Shown: positions 1-5,193 of the stretch, piece by piece | How the letters are laid out: the number at the start of each line of letters is the position of its first letter | Position numbering within the stretch: the first letter of the stretch is position 1 | Source: Spirochaetota bacterium | Lineage (GTDB): Bacteria > Spirochaetota > JAGLSM01 | Direction of reading: 5' to 3' | Length of the DNA stretch: 5,237 nt | Assembly (NCBI GenBank): GCA_023135745.1 | Contig: JAGLSM010000163.1 | Span: 1 to 5,237 of the forward strand | Made by a program: the position numbers and the translations under genes | Notes under the pieces: generated by a model | Databases searched by the model: none | What the model was told of the DNA's origin: nothing | The model's input: only the letters and a program-made list of their open reading frames with translations

Positions 1-48
1 ACTTGTACTGAGCAAAGTCGAAGTACTTGTACTGAGCAAAGTCGAAGT
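1..48. repeat. Two tandem copies of a 24-bp repeat
   Basis: Positions 1-24 and 25-48 are identical. Each unit starts ACTTGTACTGAG, continues CAAAGT and ends CGAAGT. Each unit is an imperfect palindrome: outer ACTT pairs with AAGT and inner ACT with AGT. The junction of the copies forms the perfect palindrome AAGTACTT (21-28). Sequences of the form CTTCGACT-n-GCTCAG are, from general knowledge, common dispersed intergenic repeats in many environmental bacteria. The array may continue left of the window. It ends 18 bases before the FecR-domain start codon, so it sits in that gene's 5' region and could affect its transcription or message. The repeat is directly visible; any role is unknown. Confidence 0.9.
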
Positions 49-66
49 ATTAAAGGTTAATTTAAT

Positions 67-1404
67 ATGTCTAAAAAAAAATCTCTATACATAATACCTA
101 TCCTTCTCATTATCGCGGCAGCTGCTTTCTTTTTTATGGACGGATTTCTAAAATCCAAACAAGCCGAAAATCAACAGGAAATAAGAGTTTCATTTGTCTT
201 TGGAAAAGTCTTTATTACAAGTCCCGGAAATGAAAAAGCCACTGCTATAACAGGAATGCGTCTTAACCGTTCCATGAATATAATAACTATGGGCAATAAT
301 TCACGCTGTGACATTCAATCAGACTCAGGAAATCTGATAAGAATAAAAGGCAATTCACAAATAAGTCTCGATGAAATTTTTAAAAGTAAACACCTTAAAA
401 CCGAAAAAACCCTTATCACACTTATAAAAGGTAAAATACTGGTGAAAATCCAACCCCTCCTGAAAAAAGGCAAGTTTTCCATAAAAACACAAACTGCTGT
501 GGTAGGCGTCAGGGGGACAGAGTTCACAGTTTCTTATTCAGAGAAAAAAGGAGCAGCGGTTGCCGTTAAAAAAGGAAAGGTAGTTTTAAAAAGAAGAATA
601 AAACTTAAACTTAAAAAAGAACTAAAACCCATTGAAAAAGAGATAAATGACACAACCGAAAATGAAAGTACCGTCTATATCACCAAGGGTCAAAAAATAA
701 GAGTCACAAAACAGGATAATAACAAACTAAAAGACAAACTTGTAAAACTCTTCAATAAAGAAATAACGAAGGATGATATAAAAAATATCCGCCAGAAAAG
801 ACGCCGCTTAAATATCAGAAAAAGACTCAGGCGTATGATAAAACGAAGACGCCTAAGGTATAAACCATTTGTAAAAAAGGTTACTCGTTTTGACCGTGAC
901 ATTATTGAAGATTTTAAAGGTTTTAGACATCTTATCAGAAGAAAAATAAAAAAAAGAAGACTTCGTCTTTTAAAAAGACTGAGAAAGAGACGGTTAAAAC
1001 GCCTTAAAAGAAAATACCAAAAACGGATAAAAATACAGAAAAAGAAGAAACATCTTGATGATGATACAGATAAAGACACTGATGACGATTACGAGGAAGA
1101 TAAACCAAAATACGGTACTTTAAAAGTCAGGCTTGCAAATGCCAGACGAGCAGTTGCCTCAATAATCATTAGAGGGCGTTTAAGGAAACGAATCCTTCTA
1201 AGACGCGGAAGATCAGTTACCAGACGGTTTAAATCAGGAACACGTTTCACAATTACGGTGAGGGCACTTGGTTATAGACCTTACAGCAGCTTAATAATAA
1301 TAAGAAGCGGTAAAACAATATATAGAAACATTCGTCTAAGAAGAAAAAGTAGAAGACGGCTAAAACCATTCAGACGCAAAAGACGTGACAGAGAAGAAGA
1401 TTAA
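67..1404 (+). CDS. Membrane-anchored FecR-domain protein with very basic linker and PEGA-like C-terminus
   Basis: The 445-residue protein has an N-terminal hydrophobic segment (about residues 7-24) after a lysine-rich start, so it is probably an inner-membrane anchor or uncleaved signal with the rest outside the cytoplasm. A FecR domain follows (about 41-213): the hallmark AVVGVRGTEF at 144-153, an IRIKGNSQISL strand at 91-101, and VKKGKVVL at 167-174. Residues 241-330 are dominated by Arg/Lys (48 of 90 by my count), followed by an acidic patch (331-345). Residues 349-425 resemble a PEGA domain: GTLKVRL near the start, then a GTRFTITVRALGYRPY strand-turn. The tail (421-445) is again Arg-rich. 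FecR in iron uptake is an anti-sigma regulator, but no sigma factor lies nearby; FecR-PEGA proteins of this type are more likely envelope or surface-binding proteins. The ATG has a weak AAAGG ten bases upstream. FecR call firm, PEGA call moderate, function unknown. Confidence 0.85.
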   Translation: MSKKKSLYIIPILLIIAAAAFFFMDGFLKSKQAENQQEIRVSFVFGKVFITSPGNEKATAITGMRLNRSMNIITMGNNSRCDIQSDSGNLIRIKGNSQISLDEIFKSKHLKTEKTLITLIKGKILVKIQPLLKKGKFSIKTQTAVVGVRGTEFTVSYSEKKGAAVAVKKGKVVLKRRIKLKLKKELKPIEKEINDTTENESTVYITKGQKIRVTKQDNNKLKDKLVKLFNKEITKDDIKNIRQKRRRLNIRKRLRRMIKRRRLRYKPFVKKVTRFDRDIIEDFKGFRHLIRRKIKKRRLRLLKRLRKRRLKRLKRKYQKRIKIQKKKKHLDDDTDKDTDDDYEEDKPKYGTLKVRLANARRAVASIIIRGRLRKRILLRRGRSVTRRFKSGTRFTITVRALGYRPYSSLIIIRSGKTIYRNIRLRRKSRRRLKPFRRKRRDREED

Positions 1405-1411
1405 GATACCT

Positions 1412-1445
1412 GCTGTTTAAACTTTTTATAGAAGGATTAAACAGC
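1412..1445 (+). other. Intercistronic perfect inverted repeat (stem-loop)
   Basis: GCTGTTTAA (1412-1420) and TTAAACAGC (1437-1445) are exact reverse complements with a 16-base loop. The stem lies in the 67-nt gap between the FecR-domain gene and the secreted-protein gene. No T-run follows on the + strand, only an A-rich stretch leading to the next ribosome binding site, so it is not a standard intrinsic terminator. It could be a partial terminator, an RNA-processing or stability element, or a protein-binding site. Structure is certain, role inferred. Confidence 0.6.
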
Positions 1446-1460
1446 TCTATCAATAAAAAA

Positions 1461-1465
1461 AGGAG
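1461..1465 (+). promoter_or_regulatory. Strong ribosome binding site of the secreted-protein gene
   Basis: AGGAG lies six bases before the ATG at 1472 and fixes the start of the secreted-protein gene. It is clearly stronger than the site of the upstream FecR-domain gene, so the second protein could be made at a higher level from a shared message. Confidence 0.75.
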
Positions 1466-1471
1466 TATTTA

Positions 1472-2062
1472 ATGAAAAAAAAATTTATACTAACACTGAT
1501 TATGCTGATTTTATTCAGCAGTGTAGCACTCTCTTATAGTGCAAAGACTGTGTTAATAACCTCTATCCCAACCTCAGTTAAAGAGTTCATCAAACTTCGT
1601 AATGAAATTTCTACAACAAGAGGAGGCGGAGGCGCCTTGTTTGTTGTGGCCATGCTTATATACACAAAAAATCATGAACTTGGTATGAAATGTTTTACTC
1701 TCGCCCTGGACAGGTCAAGGCTAAGCCAAAGTAAGGCTGTCTATAAAGGTTTTTCTCCCGGCAGCAGTTTCCGTTATTACATAAAAAGACTTAACCGTAA
1801 ACCATATATCCCATACGCATATATTCAGGGAACTTCTTACAAAAACGGATATAAGCTCCCCGCGGCGCCATACAAAATCAAGTATATTCAGCACAAGTAT
1901 CAGAAAAAGAAAGTCTTGATTTTCACAACAAGCGGAAACATGCCAAGACCCATCAGTCTTAGAAAAAATAACCGTGGATATTACAAAACTTATGGAGCTT
2001 CCTCATTGTTTTTAGGTTTGAGCAAAAATCCTCAAAAGAAAATGCAGGATGATGATCTATAA
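1472..2062 (+). CDS. Secreted protein, DUF6935-like, unknown function
   Basis: The 196-residue protein starts with a classic signal peptide: MKKK, a hydrophobic core (about 5-20), and a likely cleavage near SYSA (21-24). The mature part begins with an ITSIPTSVKEF segment (29-39), then a Gly-rich STTRGGGGALFVVAML helix-like stretch (47-62), the motif LALDRSRL (77-84), YIQGTSYKNGYKLP (117-130) and a C-terminal TTSGNMPRPISLRKN (152-166) and GYYKTYGASSL (169-179). From memory, this order of motifs matches proteins named DUF6935 in spirochaetes and Bacteroidetes; I could not search. No catalytic motif is recognisable. It likely acts in the periplasm or outside the cell. It follows the FecR-domain gene by 67 nt on the same strand and is followed by a terminator-like hairpin, so the two are probably co-transcribed. 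Being a real secreted protein is firm; family name is tentative. Confidence 0.82.
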   Translation: MKKKFILTLIMLILFSSVALSYSAKTVLITSIPTSVKEFIKLRNEISTTRGGGGALFVVAMLIYTKNHELGMKCFTLALDRSRLSQSKAVYKGFSPGSSFRYYIKRLNRKPYIPYAYIQGTSYKNGYKLPAAPYKIKYIQHKYQKKKVLIFTTSGNMPRPISLRKNNRGYYKTYGASSLFLGLSKNPQKKMQDDDL

Positions 2063-2100
2063 TATCAATTAAATCAGCAATATTATAACTTCGGTAAAAC

Positions 2101-2131
2101 GGCTTCTTAAACCCATTCTCAGAAGCCTTTT
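2101..2131 (+). terminator. Likely intrinsic terminator after the secreted-protein gene
   Basis: GGCTTCT (2101-2107) and AGAAGCC (2121-2127) form a perfect 7-bp stem with a 13-base loop, followed directly by TTTT and, a little further on, more T-runs. An AAAA just before the stem (separated by one C) can extend pairing with the TTTT. It lies 39 bases past the stop codon at 2062 and well before the next gene, consistent with the end of the FecR/secreted-protein transcription unit. Confidence 0.7.
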
Positions 2132-2188
2132 GCCGGAGTTTTCCTTTTTATAAATGTAATAAACAAAAAATAATGGTGACGCATAGGC

Positions 2189-2194
2189 TATAAT
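2189..2194 (+). promoter_or_regulatory. Possible -10 element for the solute-binding lipoprotein gene
   Basis: A perfect TATAAT lies 62 bases before the lipoprotein start codon, after the preceding terminator, which is where a promoter is expected. No convincing -35 box is found 15-19 bases upstream (the sequence there is mostly A). A short inverted repeat ATTCT-AAT-AGAAT (2206-2218) lies just downstream of the expected transcription start and could be an operator, but it is too short to assert. In AT-rich DNA a TATAAT may occur by chance. Confidence 0.35.
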
Positions 2195-2243
2195 AGCAAT
2201 GTCATATTCTAATAGAATCACAAAAAACTATATAAGAAAAAAA

Positions 2244-2249
2244 TGAGGT
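2244..2249 (+). promoter_or_regulatory. Ribosome binding site of the lipoprotein gene
   Basis: TGAGGT sits seven bases upstream of the ATG at 2257 and supports this start, which also gives a complete lipoprotein signal peptide. Confidence 0.65.
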
Positions 2250-2256
2250 TTCTAAA

Positions 2257-3504
2257 ATGAATAAAAAAAACATCACACTTTCAATTCTTTTTATCCTTGT
2301 GATTGCCCTAACCTCCTGCGGTACAAAATCAGATGCCGTATCTATCATAGGAACATGGGGAGGAACGGAACTCCGTAACTTCAAGAAAGTATGTGCCTCT
2401 GCAGGAGTAAAAATAAAATTCGAAACAACCAGAGACCTCAACTCCCTGCTTGAAACAAGACTCAGATCAGAAAATGTCCCGGACATAGCGATACTCCCGA
2501 ATCCGGCAAAACTATTATCCCTGGCAAAAAGAGGACACCTCCGACCCCTCTCATTTCTCAGCAAAAAGAAACTTACAAGAGACTATAACTCTCACTGGCT
2601 GAAAATGGGAAGCTACGCCGGCAAACTCTATGGACTATTTTACAAAGCGGCAAACAAATCCATCATCTGGTATAATCCGCAAGAATTTAAAAAACATGGA
2701 TGGAAAATCCCAAAGACATGGTCTAAGCTAATGGCTCTTTCAAAAAAGATGCTCGCAGCAGGAAAAACACCTTGGTCGATAGGTGCCGATATAGGATGGC
2801 CATTAAGCGACTGGATAGAAAACATCATGGCAAGAACTTCCGGAGAAAAAAATTACAAAAAATGGATAGAACATGAAATACCCTGGACAAGTCCTGACGT
2901 AAAAAAGGCATTTGTAACATGGGGAGAAATCGTTTCAAAAAAAGATTTCCTCTACGGTGGAAGAGACGGAACACTTGCTTCTTCCTTTCAAAATGCAGCC
3001 TTTGCTGTTTTTAGAAAAGATCCTAAAGCATATCTATATTATGAGGGAGACTTCATCTCCGGAATTATTACTCAGGAACTAAAACATGTAAAATTGGGGA
3101 AAAACATCGACTTCTTTCCCTTTCCTCCAATTGATCCAAAACACGGCAATCCGATCATAGTCGGCGCAGATGCCCTCGCCGCATTTAAACTCACAAAAAA
3201 CGTAAAAAAACTCATCACTTATTTAGCCTCAAAAAAAGCCCACGAACAATGGGTTAAACTGGGAGGTTTCATATCCCATAACCGTAATGTTTCTCTGAAA
3301 AACTACCCCGATTATGTCAGCAGAAAGTCCGCAAAAATGATAAGCTCGGCAAAAGTTATTTTGTTTGATGCGTCTGATCTAATGCACCCTGCGGTAGGAA
3401 ATAAGGGAGGATTCTGGGACGCGTGCAAGAGGTATATTCAATCCCCGGATAAACTTGATGAGATTTTAAAAGATATGGAAAGGCTTGCAGTAAAGCATTA
3501 TTGA
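2257..3504 (+). CDS. Sugar-type ABC transporter solute-binding lipoprotein (AglE-like)
   Basis: The 415-residue protein has a lipoprotein signal: MNKKN, a hydrophobic core, then the lipobox LTSC with the lipidated Cys at residue 21, so it is probably membrane-anchored on the outer face of a membrane. The rest fits the extracellular solute-binding family 1: IGTWGGTE (31-38) opening strand, PDIAILPNPAKL (75-86), YAGKLYGLFYKA (120-131), WYNPQEFKKHGWKIPKTW (138-155), WPLSDWIENIMARTSG (181-196), a WIEHEIPWTSPDVKKAF segment (203-219) and VGADALAAF (302-310). The WIENIM and HEIPWTSP pattern recalls alpha-glucoside-binding AglE-type proteins, so an oligosaccharide ligand is plausible but not shown. 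Length is normal for the family. Unlike typical members it has no permease genes next to it: downstream is a stem-loop and a convergent gene. It may use a transporter encoded elsewhere or act as a sensor. Family call firm; ligand uncertain. Confidence 0.9.
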   Translation: MNKKNITLSILFILVIALTSCGTKSDAVSIIGTWGGTELRNFKKVCASAGVKIKFETTRDLNSLLETRLRSENVPDIAILPNPAKLLSLAKRGHLRPLSFLSKKKLTRDYNSHWLKMGSYAGKLYGLFYKAANKSIIWYNPQEFKKHGWKIPKTWSKLMALSKKMLAAGKTPWSIGADIGWPLSDWIENIMARTSGEKNYKKWIEHEIPWTSPDVKKAFVTWGEIVSKKDFLYGGRDGTLASSFQNAAFAVFRKDPKAYLYYEGDFISGIITQELKHVKLGKNIDFFPFPPIDPKHGNPIIVGADALAAFKLTKNVKKLITYLASKKAHEQWVKLGGFISHNRNVSLKNYPDYVSRKSAKMISSAKVILFDASDLMHPAVGNKGGFWDACKRYIQSPDKLDEILKDMERLAVKHY

Positions 3505-3531
3505 GATTTAGAAAATATCCTTTTGGTATCC

Positions 3532-3562
3532 ATCCAGGTAAACATGTAGAAGTTACCTGGAT
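3532..3562. terminator. Stem-loop between convergent genes (putative bidirectional terminator)
   Basis: ATCCAGGTAA (3532-3541) and TTACCTGGAT (3553-3562) are exact reverse complements with an 11-base loop. The structure lies between the ends of the lipoprotein gene (+) and the dehydrogenase gene (-); the right arm contains the dehydrogenase stop codon and its last two codons and part of a third. Neither side carries a good T-run, so intrinsic termination would be weak. Position between converging genes makes a terminator or RNA-end-protecting role likely. Confidence 0.55.
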
Positions 3563-4524
3563 TTAACTACTGTAATTATTATCTTACCTTTAGACTGCCC
3601 TTCTATGAGCAAACGAAAACCTTCAGCAGCATCTTTTAAATCAAACTTGTGTTTAATAGATGGTTTTATAATACCATTCTTCACAAGAGTAACTATATCA
3701 TCTAAATACTTACTGGTTTTGACGAACAGCATACCCATCTTTTTTTTACTAAACAGGGAAAGAATGGGTCCAAATATTAATGTTTTAAAAATGCGCGACA
3801 GCTTTCCACCCACAATAAAATATTTCCCCCCGGGGTTCAAGGCACTTTTATATTGTAAAAGCGGATGGGCGGCGACCAGATCTAAAATGAGGTCGTATCG
3901 TTCTTTAGTTTTAGTGCAATCAACTTGAGTGTAGTCAATCACATGGTCAGCACCCAACGATTTCATTAAGTCAAGTTTTGATCCGTTGTCCACTCCGGTG
4001 ACTTCCGCTCCATAATGTTTAGCAAGTTGTATGGCAAAACTCCCTGATCCGCCACCGGCTCCGATTATTAAAACCTTTTGTCCCTGCTTGACCCGGCCTT
4101 TAGTATTTATGCCTTGAAAAGCCACATCTGCTGCCTGAAGAATTGTGGAGGCGATTTCAAAGCTCATACCGACGAGCTTTTTATGGATGCGTTTTTCCGG
4201 AGCGCATACATATTCTGCCAATCCTCCACAGATCATTAACAGATCTACAACAACCTTGTCGCCAACCTGGAACTTGGAGACCTTTTTACCAACCGCTTCT
4301 ACTATCCCGCTTATATCTGAACCCAGAATATGTATGGCAGGTTTAAAAGGACCGAAGATTCGGATGTACCCGGGATGTCCTGTTAGGTTTTCCATATCAG
4401 AAGAATTAAGAGAGACAGAGTGGACTTTGATCAGGACTTCATTTTTTTTGGGTGCGGGTTTTTCCACATCTTTGTATTCTAAAACTTCGTGGTTCCCATA
4501 TTTGGTATTAACTAATGCTTTCAT
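3553..4524 (-). CDS. Zinc-free medium-chain dehydrogenase/reductase, NAD(P)H quinone-oxidoreductase-like
   Basis: From the preferred start the protein is 323 residues and opens MKALVNTKYG, the typical beginning of this superfamily. It has an N-terminal GroES-like substrate domain (about 1-115, with KVHSVSLNSSDM and GSDISGIVEAVG) and a Rossmann nucleotide-binding domain with VLIIGAGGGSGSFAIQLAK (about 151-169), GADHVIDYT and a C-terminal GKIIITV strand. The GHE zinc-binding motif and the structural four-Cys lobe are absent, so it belongs to the zinc-free reductases. It probably uses NAD(P)H to reduce an enone, quinone or aldehyde in the cytoplasm; the substrate cannot be told. An ATG eight codons upstream (4548) is in frame, but it has no ribosome binding site and would lie almost at the predicted transcription start, whereas AGGA (4533-4536) is well placed for 4524. 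It is a common housekeeping or accessory type with no clear link to its neighbours. Confidence 0.88.
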   Translation of the reverse strand: MKALVNTKYGNHEVLEYKDVEKPAPKKNEVLIKVHSVSLNSSDMENLTGHPGYIRIFGPFKPAIHILGSDISGIVEAVGKKVSKFQVGDKVVVDLLMICGGLAEYVCAPEKRIHKKLVGMSFEIASTILQAADVAFQGINTKGRVKQGQKVLIIGAGGGSGSFAIQLAKHYGAEVTGVDNGSKLDLMKSLGADHVIDYTQVDCTKTKERYDLILDLVAAHPLLQYKSALNPGGKYFIVGGKLSRIFKTLIFGPILSLFSKKKMGMLFVKTSKYLDDIVTLVKNGIIKPSIKHKFDLKDAAEGFRLLIEGQSKGKIIITVVKSR

Positions 4525-4556
4525 GGCGGGTTTCCTGAAATTTTTCATATTTTCAA

Positions 4557-4583
4557 TTTATACCAAAACAAGTTTAATGTAAA
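4557..4583 (-). promoter_or_regulatory. Likely promoter of the dehydrogenase gene
   Basis: On the - strand, TTTACA (4578-4583) is followed after 15 bases by TATAAA (4557-4562), preceded by TGG, which makes an extended -10 (TGnTATAAA) and compensates for the short spacer. The expected transcription start is near 4550, giving a leader of about 25 nt before the ATG at 4524. The promoter lies directly after the stop codon of the broken ORF6N gene, so the dehydrogenase can be transcribed on its own. Confidence 0.5.
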
Positions 4584-5004
4584 TCATTTTTGCTCTACTT
4601 TATCCAGCCTTTGAAAAAGCACGGCATTGTTCGTAATAAACTTTCGCAAAGCAACAAAAGCACGCATGATTTTTATATTAATTTCAATAGCCTTATTACT
4701 TGTTAAAACACCCGAAAGTCCTGCTACACCTTGCTCTGTAAAAACAAAGGGAGTTGTCCCGCCAAAGCACCTTTTTGATGGTATCACAAATTGTGATACC
4801 ATCAAGTCCATCTCCAAATCAGTAAGCTCAAACATGAAATCCTCGAGAAATCTTTTTATATTCCGTTTAACTGCCTGTTTAAGTACTCTAGTTTCTATAC
4901 CGTAAATTTTTGCCAAATCTTTGTCTATCATAACCTGTAAACCACGAATAGTATAAATTCTATCCTATGCTGTCTGTTTTAATTACGGTTTTATCTTTAT
5001 ACAT
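4584..5004 (-). pseudogene. ORF6N-domain (phage-type DNA-binding) gene broken by a one-base frameshift
   Basis: The long open part (4931-4584, 115 residues) reads MIDKDLAKIYGIET, then VKRNIKRFLEDFMFELT, GGTTPFVFTEQGVA and AIEINIKIMRAFVALRKF: the ORF6N domain, found in phage and mobile-element proteins related to KilA-N/antirepressors and in Rhum-like virulence proteins. The family normally starts further upstream with an IYxIRGxxVMxDxDLA pattern, and the bases before 4931 encode exactly RIYTIRGLQV in frame but with no start codon. A perfect AGGAGGG (5011-5017) and ATG (5002-5004) lie upstream in another frame, reading MYKDKTVIKTDSIG then TAG (4960-4962). Removing one C of the pair at 4964-4965 joins them into a 139-residue protein. 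It also ends soon after LFQRLDKVEQK, where relatives, as I recall, usually continue. Most likely decayed; a sequencing error would restore the N-terminus. Confidence 0.8.
4775..4805. repeat. 31-bp perfect palindrome inside the ORF6N coding region
   Basis: The left arm (4775-4789, TTGATGGTATCACAA) and right arm (4791-4805) are exact reverse complements around a single central A at 4790. On the coding strand it covers the codons for MVSQFVIPS, just before the GG-x-x-PFVFTEQGVA core. This is long for chance. With a one-base spacer it can act as a cruciform or dyad-symmetric protein-binding site, or fold as a hairpin in RNA after loop opening. Function not known. Confidence 0.85.
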
Positions 5005-5010
5005 AGAAAA

Positions 5011-5017
5011 CCCTCCT
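5011..5017 (-). promoter_or_regulatory. Strong ribosome binding site of the ORF6N gene
   Basis: AGGAGGG on the - strand lies six bases before the ATG at 5002-5004. By contrast the internal ATG at 4931, which opens the longest uninterrupted frame, has no properly spaced site. This marks 5004 as the original start and supports the frameshift interpretation. Confidence 0.75.
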
Positions 5018-5022
5018 ATGCA

Positions 5023-5193
5023 TTATAGATAAACAAAGAGATGTTTTAGTTCCCAATAATACTGAATAGTTAAAAAAAAGTGAGCCTTCAATGCTTCATC
5101 AGAAGTCCTAGCAGCTATAAATGGAATTGCGTTAATGAAAAAAGTACGATGCCCTTGAACCTCTACATCCTTCCCTCGCAGGGACAAACAGAA
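5023..5193 (-). other. Start-less open stretch in the right-end intergenic region
   Basis: The bases from 5005 to the window end (233 nt) hold no convincing gene. On the - strand a frame opens after a stop at 5194-5196 and runs 56 codons to TAA at 5023-5025. It includes LRGKDVEVQGHRTFFINAIP and IAARTSDEALKAHFF, which look more protein-like than random AT-rich DNA. It has no ATG or GTG and only poor TTG/CTG candidates. It could be the decayed end of a gene or part of a dispersed repeat. A small inverted repeat TCCCT-CGC-AGGGA (5172-5184) lies inside. I do not recognise a family. Confidence 0.25.

Noticed and set aside
1..48. CRISPR array at the left edge
   Set aside because: The two repeat units abut directly with no spacer, and no cas genes are present.
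690..1079. A 129-codon open frame on the - strand within the FecR-domain gene
   Set aside because: It is the reverse of the Arg/Lys-rich coding stretch, which automatically gives a Leu/Phe/Ser-rich frame; it has no plausible ribosome binding site and overlaps a well-supported gene entirely.
67..1404. FecR-domain protein as an anti-sigma factor regulating iron uptake
   Set aside because: No sigma factor, TonB-dependent receptor or N-terminal cytoplasmic sigma-binding domain is present; the short N-terminus goes straight into a membrane segment.
4145..4582. A 145-codon open frame on the + strand opposite the dehydrogenase gene
   Set aside because: It lies antisense to a clearly conserved dehydrogenase and its product shows no family features.
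4955..4975. Programmed +1 frameshift in the ORF6N gene
   Set aside because: The GGA-TAG-A site lacks the re-pairing potential of known +1 sites such as the RF2 CTT-TGA signal, and no stimulatory element is seen; an indel explains it more simply.
5022..5050. TATAAT on the - strand (5022-5027) as promoter of the ORF6N gene
   Set aside because: The -10 is perfect, but transcription would start around 5015, inside the ribosome binding site, and there is no good -35; probably chance in AT-rich DNA or the promoter lies further upstream.
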